From Salinicoccus hispanicus (GTDB lineage Bacteria; Bacillota; Bacilli; Staphylococcales; Salinicoccaceae), in NCBI RefSeq assembly GCF_009831115.1, contig NZ_WUUK01000003.1, forward strand, positions 416,328 to 480,327: a stretch of DNA of 64,000 bases, in the 5' to 3' direction. The notes under the pieces are model-generated. The model saw nothing but the letters and a program-made list of their open reading frames with translations. It was not told where the DNA came from and searched no databases. How positions within the stretch are numbered: the first letter of the stretch is position 1; each line of letters begins with the position of its first letter. Both the position numbers and the translations under genes were made by a program. Below are positions 53,678 to 64,000 of this stretch, one piece after another.

Positions 53678-54232
53678 CTATTCACCTTTTAATTCATTTA
53701 ATGTCCGTTCAACCTGCTCGTGTGAAATACTGTAGCGGTTCAGCTTCTTCCGTAGCTGGCCTGCATTGGCATACCCGATGTTCAACTGGTTGCACAAGTA
53801 TGTCCGGCGACTGGCAGCTTCCCTGTTTCCGGACAGCCGCCACCTCACCATATCCTGTATGGTGATATTTTCTTCATAACCTGAAACGCTCGTATATACT
53901 TTTGACAGGCTGTCGATGATATCTTCAATGGATGCATGCTCGATTCCGATGCCGCCATTTCTGCCTTTCGCCTTTGCACGTGGCATGAATGCCTCTTTGA
54001 TATCCGGGAAGCGCTCAAGTATTGTATTCCTTATCTTCTGCCCCGGGTAGTCCGGATCCGTAAATATGATGGCACCTCTCGTCGACAGTGCCACTTCGAT
54101 TTCACGCATCACGGTCTCATCGATGGCCGATCCATTCGTCTCTATTGTTTCACAGGAAACAGCTTCGTTCAGACGCCGTGTATCATCCCTGCCTTCGACA
54201 ACAATAACTTCCTTTATTATCGGTTTCTCCAT
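53678..54232 (-). CDS. rnmV: RnmV, ribonuclease M5
   Basis: A 184-residue Toprim nuclease that matures 5S rRNA. Toprim motifs [15 protein letters not shown] (with catalytic Glu) and [12 protein letters not shown] (DxD-like) are intact, and [15 protein letters not shown] region [13 protein letters not shown] is present. Cotranscribed with rsmA; 5S rRNA itself lies near the right end of the window. Confidence 0.97.
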   Translation of the reverse strand: MEKPIIKEVIVVEGRDDTRRLNEAVSCETIETNGSAIDETVMREIEVALSTRGAIIFTDPDYPGQKIRNTILERFPDIKEAFMPRAKAKGRNGGIGIEHASIEDIIDSLSKVYTSVSGYEENITIQDMVRWRLSGNREAASRRTYLCNQLNIGYANAGQLRKKLNRYSISHEQVERTLNELKGE

Positions 54233-54278
54233 TCGTGCACCTCATTTTTATCATATCATATTTTTCTTATAAAAAATA

Positions 54279-54302
54279 AAATCACCGTAATGACGGTGAT
54301 TT
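54279..54302 (-). terminator. tatD terminator
   Basis: AAATCACCGT (54279-54288) pairs with ACGGTGATTT (54293-54302), 4-nt loop, then TATTTTTTATAA on the minus strand. Confidence 0.86.
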
Positions 54303-54307
54303 CATCT

Positions 54308-55072
54308 CTAGATCTTGAAGAGAGCTTCGGCGTTTTCTGTCGTCTGCTTCGCCAGATCCTCATAGGACATCTCTCGGAGCTCTGCTATTTTCTCTGCCAC
54401 CAGCTTCACAAGGGCAGGTTCATTCCTTTTCCCGCGGTAGGGGTGGGGTGTCAGGAATGGCGCATCCGTTTCAACAAGCAGCCTGTCGATTGGCACATGC
54501 TTGGCAATGTCCTTCGGATCTTGTGCATTTTTAAATGTTACAGGCCCCCCGAGAGATACATGGAAGTTCATATCGATGACTTCGTCTGCAACATCCGGTG
54601 TGCCACTGAAAGCGTGCATGATGCCGCCGATTTCCTCGGCACCCTCTTCTTTCAGTATATCCACACAGTCCCGTGTTGCTTCACGGTTATGGATGATGAT
54701 TGGCAGATTCACCCGCTTCGCCAGAGCAATCTGTTTCCTGAAGACCTCTTTCTGAATGTCTTTTGGTGATTTGTCCCAATGGTAATCGAGGCCTGTTTCA
54801 CCAATACCCACAATCTTTTCATGACTGGACAATCCTTCTATCCACTTGAGATCTTCATCCGTACAGTCTATCGCATCCACCGGATGCCAGCCGATGACAC
54901 CATAGATATTGTCATATCTATCGATCAGATCCATAGTACGTTCAATCGTCTTCCTGTCGAAACCGACAACGACCATTTTCTCGATGCCAGCCTCCTCTGC
55001 ACGATCAAGGACCGCTTCGAGATCTTCATCGTACTGGTCGGCATTCAGATGTACGTGAGTGTCTATCAGCAT
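54308..55072 (-). CDS. tatD: TatD-family metal-dependent DNase
   Basis: A 254-residue TIM-barrel hydrolase. Metal ligands are visible as DTHVHL, GETGLDYHWD, IIHNREA, MHAFSG and LVETDAPFL. In relatives TatD is a 3'-5' exonuclease in DNA repair. Follows metG by 12 bp, so is probably translated from the same mRNA. Confidence 0.95.
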   Translation of the reverse strand: MLIDTHVHLNADQYDEDLEAVLDRAEEAGIEKMVVVGFDRKTIERTMDLIDRYDNIYGVIGWHPVDAIDCTDEDLKWIEGLSSHEKIVGIGETGLDYHWDKSPKDIQKEVFRKQIALAKRVNLPIIIHNREATRDCVDILKEEGAEEIGGIMHAFSGTPDVADEVIDMNFHVSLGGPVTFKNAQDPKDIAKHVPIDRLLVETDAPFLTPHPYRGKRNEPALVKLVAEKIAELREMSYEDLAKQTTENAEALFKI

Positions 55073-55084
55073 GAAAATCCTCCT

Positions 55085-57358
<2,274 letters not shown>

Positions 57359-57637
57359 ATGAAATCAACTGGAATTGTACGAAAAGTGGATGAACTTGGA
57401 CGGGTAGTAATACCAATAGAACTCAGACGTGTACTTGATATCGAAGTCAAGGATGCGCTTGAAATATATACTGATGACGATACAATCATACTGAAGAAAT
57501 ATAAACCGCAGATGACTTGTGCCGTTACAGGAGATGTCTCCGAACAGAATATGCGCCTTGCTGATGGCCGCATTATTCTGAGCCAGGAAGGCGCAGAAAA
57601 ACTCATCGAGGAAATCCAATCGAAAATGGAAAAATAA
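57359..57637 (+). CDS. abrB: AbrB-family transition-state regulator
   Basis: A 92-residue DNA-binding protein. N-terminal swapped-hairpin beta-barrel MKSTGIVRKVDELGRVVIPIELRR, then LEIYTDDDTIILKKY; C-terminal 45 residues are the AbrB-C-like dimerisation region. The ATG at 57359 with GGAGGG is clearly the start; the frame also opens 33 bp earlier. In Bacillus AbrB represses stationary-phase genes; here it may serve biofilm or stress genes, together with Veg, though that is inference. Confidence 0.95.
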   Translation: MKSTGIVRKVDELGRVVIPIELRRVLDIEVKDALEIYTDDDTIILKKYKPQMTCAVTGDVSEQNMRLADGRIILSQEGAEKLIEEIQSKMEK

Positions 57638-57667
57638 AAATAAGCGGTCCTTACCGCTTATTTTTTT
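57636..57667. terminator. Bidirectional terminator between abrB and rsmI
   Basis: AAAAATAAGCGGT (57636-57648) pairs with ACCGCTTATTTTT (57653-57665), 4-nt loop, poly-A and poly-T flanks. Confidence 0.93.
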
Positions 57668-58482
57668 GTTTCATGAAATTCATCATATACATCCTGTTTC
57701 TTCAATCCCCGTACATCCGCCACTTTTTTGATTGCCTGCTTTGGTGTCATGCCTTCCCTTATCAGAGCTTCAACATGTTCCATGACCGGTATGTCGAATT
57801 CGACCGCTTCTTCTTCCGCTCCTTCGATGACGAGGACAAACTCTCCTTTTAAAGGGATCTCCGAACCCAGCAGCTGAACCATCTCGTCGGCTCGTCGGCT
57901 GACGTGCTGCTCGAACTTCTTGGTAATTTCCCTCGATATGCTGACCGTTCTGCTTCCATCAATATCTGCAATTACAGTCAATGTATCCTTTATCTTATGA
58001 GGAGATTCATAAAGGACTGATGTCAGCTCATGATTCATGATCTCCTGGATCTTCTTTTGGCGCTTTGCATTCGCTTTCGGTAAGAATCCGAAATAGGTGA
58101 ACTCATATGAGGGGATGCCACTTGCGACAAGTGCCAATGTAAAAGCAGAGCCTGAAGGGATGATGGAATATGCCAGGCCTGCTTCCTGCATTTTCGAAAC
58201 CAGCTCAAAACCAGGATCCGAAATGACCGGCATTCCAGCGTCCGTCACGAGTGCGAATGTCCGCCCTTCATGCATCTCTTCTATGATTCTGTCCTCCACT
58301 TCCCCTTTATTGAAGTCGTGATAGGATCTGAGAGGCGTATCGATATCAAAATGTGTTGTCAGCTTGCGCGTCGTACGTGTATCTTCACATAATATGACAT
58401 CCACATTCTTCAATGTTTCAACCGCTCGGTAAGTCATATCTTCAAGGTTACCGAGTGGCGTGCCTGTGATATATAGTTTCAC
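57658..58482 (-). CDS. rsmI: RsmI, 16S rRNA 2'-O-ribose methyltransferase (C1402)
   Basis: A 274-residue tetrapyrrole-methylase-fold enzyme. TPLGNLEDMTYRAVETL and CEDTRTTRKL are the signature; LVTDAGMPVISDPG is the SAM loop. The start is taken as GTG at 58482, because AGGAGG is seven bases upstream; the ATG two codons before it would be one base from that site. It overlaps the GIY-YIG gene by 35 bp. Last gene of the long operon from the decarboxylase. Confidence 0.95.
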   Translation of the reverse strand: MKLYITGTPLGNLEDMTYRAVETLKNVDVILCEDTRTTRKLTTHFDIDTPLRSYHDFNKGEVEDRIIEEMHEGRTFALVTDAGMPVISDPGFELVSKMQEAGLAYSIIPSGSAFTLALVASGIPSYEFTYFGFLPKANAKRQKKIQEIMNHELTSVLYESPHKIKDTLTVIADIDGSRTVSISREITKKFEQHVSRRADEMVQLLGSEIPLKGEFVLVIEGAEEEAVEFDIPVMEHVEALIREGMTPKQAIKKVADVRGLKKQDVYDEFHETKK

Positions 58483-58732
58483 TTGCATCCCTCCTGATCA
58501 GTGCCAGTTTCTGATGTCTGGTCAATCTTTTGATTTCATGCTCGCGTTTCAATGCTTCGCTTTTTGTCTTATAAACTTCCGAATGCATGAGACGAACCGG
58601 TCTGCGATTCCTTGTATACTTTGCACCGTTACCGGTGTTATGCTTGGCAATCCGCGCTTTGACATCTTTTGCGTAGCCCGTATAGAGTGTACCATCTGCA
58701 CATTCCACTATATAGACATAGTGCTCATCCAT
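58448..58732 (-). CDS. YazA-like GIY-YIG nuclease-domain protein
   Basis: A 94-residue single-domain protein. The GIY-YIG motif reads YVYIVECADGTLYTGYAKDV, followed by RIAKHNTGNGAKYTRNRRPV and a C-terminal Glu helix (KREHEIKRLTRHQKLALI). Family members may cut branched or damaged DNA but are mostly uncharacterised. Chosen start ATG at 58732 lies in the trmN6 3' end (8 bp overlap). Confidence 0.93.
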   Translation of the reverse strand: MDEHYVYIVECADGTLYTGYAKDVKARIAKHNTGNGAKYTRNRRPVRLMHSEVYKTKSEALKREHEIKRLTRHQKLALIRRDASETIYHRHATR

Positions 58733-59453
58733 AATAGACCGCCAGCATTTCTTTTGTGTAGTTGCCTGCAGCATCGTATATATAGAGTGGCGGCAGGACA
58801 TCTGCATAGGCCTGGCTGTTGAATATCGCCTCCACCAGCACGAATAATGCCGTTTCTGATGACTGGTCATTATAGACATACTGCAACCTTCTGATGCGGA
58901 ATCCGGCGTTGAACATTTCACTGGCCACTTCCATGCTGCGCTCTGCACGATGCACCATGTACAGACGCCCCTTATTTTTAATGAGGAAACGCGCCGCTTC
59001 GACTACGCCTTTCAGATCAATATGTATTTCATGACGGGCGATGCTGTGCGGTCCTTTATTTTTGATGGGCTGGTCATTCGTGAAATAGGGTGGGTTCACC
59101 GTGATGACATCAAAAGTGGAATGGGCATGAATCTTCCTTATATTCCTGATATCACCCTGCTCCATTGTAATCTGCATCTCCTTATGGTTCATCCGGATGC
59201 TGCGCTCTGCCATATCGACAATTTCCGGCTGCAGCTCAAGTCCTCTGATAGGGAGGCCGGTTCGATGGGACAGCAGCAGTGGGATGATACCGTTGCCTGA
59301 GCACAGATCGATGATACTACTGTCCTTTTTTAAGAAACGCGTGAAGTTTGCAAGCAGCAGTGCATCGACTGAAAATGAAAAGACTTCACTGCTCTGGATG
59401 ATCTGCATCGATTCCCGGAACAGTTCATCCACACGCTCTCCTTCTCTTAACAT
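58725..59453 (-). CDS. trmN6: tRNA1(Val) (adenine37-N6)-methyltransferase-like protein
   Basis: A 242-residue SAM methyltransferase: SFSVDALLLANF, SAM motif DLCSGNGIIPLLLS and the N6-adenine catalytic NPPYF. Similar to E. coli TrmN6/YfiC and to B. subtilis YabB. ATG at 59453 with GAGGGTG is the start, in line with the family; the frame extends a further 46 codons upstream without family similarity. Between yabA and the GIY-YIG gene. Confidence 0.93.
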   Translation of the reverse strand: MLREGERVDELFRESMQIIQSSEVFSFSVDALLLANFTRFLKKDSSIIDLCSGNGIIPLLLSHRTGLPIRGLELQPEIVDMAERSIRMNHKEMQITMEQGDIRNIRKIHAHSTFDVITVNPPYFTNDQPIKNKGPHSIARHEIHIDLKGVVEAARFLIKNKGRLYMVHRAERSMEVASEMFNAGFRIRRLQYVYNDQSSETALFVLVEAIFNSQAYADVLPPLYIYDAAGNYTKEMLAVYYG

Positions 59454-59474
59454 AAATTTCACCCTCAATAAATA

Positions 59475-59492
59475 AGACGGCCGAGGCCGTCT
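59475..59492 (-). terminator. Hairpin between yabA and trmN6
   Basis: AGACGGCC (59475-59482) pairs with GGCCGTCT (59485-59492) around a 2-nt gap, followed on the minus strand by TATTTATT. A possible weak attenuator; it does not interrupt the gene order. Confidence 0.5.
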
Positions 59493-59805
59493 ATTTGTTT
59501 CTATGCTGAAGAAATCCTTGGCAGAACAGGCAGTCCTCACCATGCCTATGCGTTCCAAAATGGATACTGCATACATGGAATCCTTCATCATATAGATTGT
59601 TCAATGTATTCTGTTTGAACGATTTTGCTTTCTCCGACTCTTCTTTCGCCAGAAGCTGCTCATAATTCTCCTTTTCCATCTGCAGGCTGACATTCTCCTC
59701 CACCAGACGGACGGACAGCTCCTTCAAGGTCTGAAGCTCGTCATACATATGGTTCATGTCCGCTTCGAGCTTGCTGATGTGTGTGAACAGTCTTTCACGA
59801 TCCAT
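59491..59805 (-). CDS. yabA: YabA, replication initiation control protein
   Basis: A 104-residue protein. N-terminal coiled coil (about 1-60, leucine-spaced) and a C-terminal zinc cluster HVCSIHFGTHRHGEDCLFC, with the conserved HxC and CxxC ligands. YabA bridges DnaA and DnaN to limit replication initiation in Bacillus. Adjacent to ricT as in the conserved cluster. Confidence 0.95.
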   Translation of the reverse strand: MDRERLFTHISKLEADMNHMYDELQTLKELSVRLVEENVSLQMEKENYEQLLAKEESEKAKSFKQNTLNNLYDEGFHVCSIHFGTHRHGEDCLFCQGFLQHRNK

Positions 59806-59807
59806 TA

Positions 59808-60614
59808 TTACACCTCGCCCACTGCATTCAGTTCATCACAGTGATATTCGCGGATGTAGTCATCCTTGTACTTCACCTTGACGACGAGATCCAGTATATT
59901 CATACCGATGACCACAGCACGGCCATCCGGTGTATCGATTGTCTGTCCAACATCAGGCATCTGTTCACGCGCGTCCTCGTAGTACTCGTCTTCATAGTTC
60001 AGACAGCACATCAGACGGCCGCATGCACCTGAAATCTTGGTCGGACTGAGAGAAAGATCCTGGTTCTTGGCCATCTGAATGCTGACAGGCACAAAGTCAC
60101 CAAGGAATGTAGAACAGCAATGTGCGCGTCCACACGGACCAATTCCCCCCAGATACTTTGCCTCATCCCTTACGCCGATCTGGCGCAGTTCGATACGTGT
60201 TTTAAAACGATTTGCCAGAATACGGACAAGATTACGGAAATCCACACGTTCATCCGCAGTGAAATTGAAAATGAGTTTCTTGCGATCCAATGTGTACTTG
60301 GCATTGACGAGCTGCATATCGAGTTTTTCCTCGACTACAGCTTCCTTGCAGAAACTCAAGGACTCTCTTGCCATACCGTCGTTCTTGTCGAATGCCTTCA
60401 CATCTTCGTCTGTCGCCAGACGGACAAATCTGCCGTCCGGTTCTACAATATTATCTTTAGGGACACGGTAATTCGACTTTACAACACGCAACATTTCAAA
60501 TCCGCGCTTTGTCTCCGCGACAATATAATCATCGCGCTCCACCGCATCTCCTTTCATTTCTATATATAAGTTATCAAAATAGTCGAGTTGGGTCGCAGTG
60601 ATGAGTTCTATCAT
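59808..60614 (-). CDS. ricT: RicT (YaaT), PSP1-domain protein
   Basis: A 268-residue PSP1 protein. The C-terminal cysteine-rich region (CGRAHCCSTFLGDF and CGRLMCCLNYE) holds the cysteines that bind [4Fe-4S] clusters in the Bacillus RicAFT complex, which governs RNase Y-dependent mRNA maturation. ATG at 60614 follows AAAGG by about nine bases; a TTG at 60623 overlaps the holB stop and is less likely. Confidence 0.95.
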   Translation of the reverse strand: MIELITATQLDYFDNLYIEMKGDAVERDDYIVAETKRGFEMLRVVKSNYRVPKDNIVEPDGRFVRLATDEDVKAFDKNDGMARESLSFCKEAVVEEKLDMQLVNAKYTLDRKKLIFNFTADERVDFRNLVRILANRFKTRIELRQIGVRDEAKYLGGIGPCGRAHCCSTFLGDFVPVSIQMAKNQDLSLSPTKISGACGRLMCCLNYEDEYYEDAREQMPDVGQTIDTPDGRAVVIGMNILDLVVKVKYKDDYIREYHCDELNAVGEV

Positions 60615-60619
60615 ATCAT

Positions 60620-61534
60620 TCAACCTTTCGAGCAGATGACCATGCTTTCAAAAACGAGCATGGGATGCACATTGGACTGAAGCAGACGGTTTGCTGTCTG
60701 AACCTCTTCCAGCATGCGCGACAGTCGTTCAAGACGCTGTCCTGCTGTTGTTTTATTCACTTCGCCACCAAACGGCCTGAAATCCTCGAGTTCCAGCAAT
60801 TCGTGCATGCACTGTCTGACATAGCCGTCGATCATCTGCAATAGCAGTCCATGATCCTTTCTATTCTGGCCAAGATCGAGCATCGGCTTGATTTCTATCA
60901 AAACAAGCGGATGATCACCAAGCCACTTCGCTGAAAACCCCATTGCTGCCTGTCTCAGGTCGGAAAATGAAGATCCAAGTTCCCTGACGTGCTGAGCATT
61001 CAGTGCCAATACATCCACGGTATTCAGCTCAGCTTCACTCAGGCCATCCAGCGTTTTGATACGATCATCTCGTTCGCCTCTGATGTGGATATGCTGCGCT
61101 CTTGAATGGATGGTAGGCAGAATGCTGCTTTTATCAATTGTAAGCAGAATGGCGATTGTCTTCTCTGGTGGATCTTCAAGAAACTTGAGAATACTGTTCT
61201 CGGCTTGCGGTGTCAACTTTTCAAAAGCTTCAATCACATAGACCTTGTATTCCGATTCTGTCGGCTTGCGGTTCATCCTTCTGACGAGATCTTCAACAGC
61301 TTCCTTCTTGATGCTTGCTTCCTGCGTTTCAAGATAGAAGAAGTCGGGATGGTTGCCATCTGAAATCAGCATTCCATTTCTTTCGGTATTGCCAAGAATG
61401 TTCAGTGCGAAGTATCTGCTATAGCGTTTTAGGGTTTCTATTGCGTCTCCTTCAAACATATAAGTATGACTCAAGCGGCCATTTTCTATAATTCTATTCA
61501 ATTGGTTTTCTACGACGCTATTTTCAGCTTTCAT
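60620..61534 (-). CDS. holB: HolB, DNA polymerase III delta-prime subunit
   Basis: A 304-residue clamp-loader subunit without a P-loop, as normal for delta-prime. It contains AENSILKFLEDPPEKT, ILPTIHSRAQ and a C-terminal helical collar domain. Part of the replisome clamp loader with DnaX and HolA. ATG at 61534 is chosen; no strong Shine-Dalgarno is present and a TTG at 61540 is possible. Confidence 0.93.
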   Translation of the reverse strand: MKAENSVVENQLNRIIENGRLSHTYMFEGDAIETLKRYSRYFALNILGNTERNGMLISDGNHPDFFYLETQEASIKKEAVEDLVRRMNRKPTESEYKVYVIEAFEKLTPQAENSILKFLEDPPEKTIAILLTIDKSSILPTIHSRAQHIHIRGERDDRIKTLDGLSEAELNTVDVLALNAQHVRELGSSFSDLRQAAMGFSAKWLGDHPLVLIEIKPMLDLGQNRKDHGLLLQMIDGYVRQCMHELLELEDFRPFGGEVNKTTAGQRLERLSRMLEEVQTANRLLQSNVHPMLVFESMVICSKG

Positions 61535-61546
61535 AGCCAATTACAC

Positions 61547-63752
<2,206 letters not shown>

Positions 63753-63786
63753 TTCACCACCATCATCCTAGACCTTATTTCTTCCT

Positions 63787-63815
63787 ATTATAATGAAAGA
63801 AAGATGATAAACCAA
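63787..63815 (-). promoter_or_regulatory. SigA promoter of the decarboxylase-tmk-pstA-holB operon
   Basis: Minus-strand TTGGTT (63810-63815), 17 bp, TATAAT (63787-63792). Confidence 0.72.
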
Positions 63816-63830
63816 AACCTTATATATTAG

Positions 63831-63866
63831 AGTACAAAAAAGGATTCCTTATAAAAGGAATCCTTT
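63831..63866 (-). terminator. rRNA operon terminator
   Basis: AAAGGATTCCTT (63839-63850) pairs with AAGGAATCCTTT (63855-63866), 4-nt loop, then TTTTGTAC on the minus strand. It follows the 5S rRNA by about 10 bp. Confidence 0.92.
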
Positions 63867-63876
63867 GTATGTAATT

Positions 63877-63991
63877 GCCCGGCGGCGTCCTACTCTCACG
63901 GGACGTCAGTCCAACTACCATCGGCGCTGGAGAGCTTAACTGCTGTGTTCGGCATGGGAACAGGTGGGGCCTCTCCGCCATCGCCACCGGA
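63877..63991 (-). rRNA. rrf: 5S ribosomal RNA
   Basis: On the minus strand the sequence starts TCCGGTGGCGATGGCGGAGA and ends GGACGCCGCCGGGCA, with the conserved GTTCCCATGCCGAACAC and CGCCGATGGTAGT segments. About 115 nt, the expected size. Its 5' and 3' ends pair in helix I. It should be the last gene of an rRNA operon continuing past the right edge; RNase M5 (rnmV, 53678) would mature it. Confidence 0.96.
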
Positions 63992-64000
63992 CAATATTGA

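Overview
This window is a low-GC Gram-positive chromosome segment from a non-sporulating member of the Staphylococcaceae. The backbone gene order matches the Staphylococcus ori-proximal region (5S rRNA, lysine-decarboxylase-like gene, tmk, pstA, holB, ricT, yabA, metG, tatD, rnmV, ksgA, veg, ispE, purR, yabJ, spoVG, glmU, prs, rplY, pth, mfd, mazG, rqcP, divIC, yabR, tilS, hpt, ftsH, hslO, cysK, folPBK, lysS, tRNAs, pdxR/pdxST, nupC, ctsR). The sporulation genes that interrupt this order in Bacillus (spoVT, yabG, sspF) are absent. Long acidic tails on FtsH, L25 and SpoVG fit a moderately halophilic genus such as Salinicoccus or Jeotgalicoccus; this genus-level placement is inference.

Layout. 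1-2.2 kb: mcsA (partial) and ctsR on the minus strand with a textbook CtsR operator, and divergent nupC. 2.2-23.4 kb: an accessory block sitting between nupC and pdxT, which are neighbours in Staphylococcus aureus. It holds a Crp/Fnr-FLP type regulator with a divergent P1B metal ATPase and HMA chaperone; a metallophosphoesterase; a TrpR-family HisR/YerC regulator divergent from a complete, translationally coupled hisZGDCBHAF(IE) operon; two PadR/HAAS-membrane-protein pairs; a CitMHS transporter; a PepSY membrane protein with a FixH-like lipoprotein; an Asp/Glu racemase; a membrane-anchored MutS-like ATPase; and an SDR dehydrogenase. 23.4-26.3 kb: pdxST and divergent pdxR (vitamin B6). 26.3-27.2 kb: eight tRNA genes (Val-Thr-Leu-Gly-Arg-Pro-Ala-Ile), with a possible tRNA-Lys relic.

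27.3-48.9 kb: housekeeping genes, all on the minus strand (lysine-tRNA charging, folate, cysteine, redox chaperone, membrane protease, purine salvage, tRNA modification, division, ribosome quality control, transcription-coupled repair, PRPP, UDP-GlcNAc, isoprenoids). 49.0-52.4 kb: a second insertion between ispE and veg, holding an ABC exporter, a degenerate ABC-ATPase fused to a LytTR DNA-binding domain, and an FMN reductase. 52.4-63.8 kb: veg, ksgA-rnmV, tatD-metG, abrB, and a long operon from a PLP decarboxylase to rsmI. The window ends inside an rRNA operon whose 5S gene is on the minus strand.

The most interesting signals are three. (i) Two FNR-like TTGA-N6-TCAA boxes lie between the divergent P-type ATPase and HMA genes, each centred at -41.5 of a predicted start site, next to a regulator with an FNR-type recognition helix; the ATPase has a CPG instead of CPC metal site. 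(ii) A pseudo-ATPase-LytTR fusion is encoded beside an ABC exporter whose ATPase it resembles. (iii) PadR/HAAS and HisR switches have well-defined operator repeats. No CRISPR array, transposase or prophage gene was seen.
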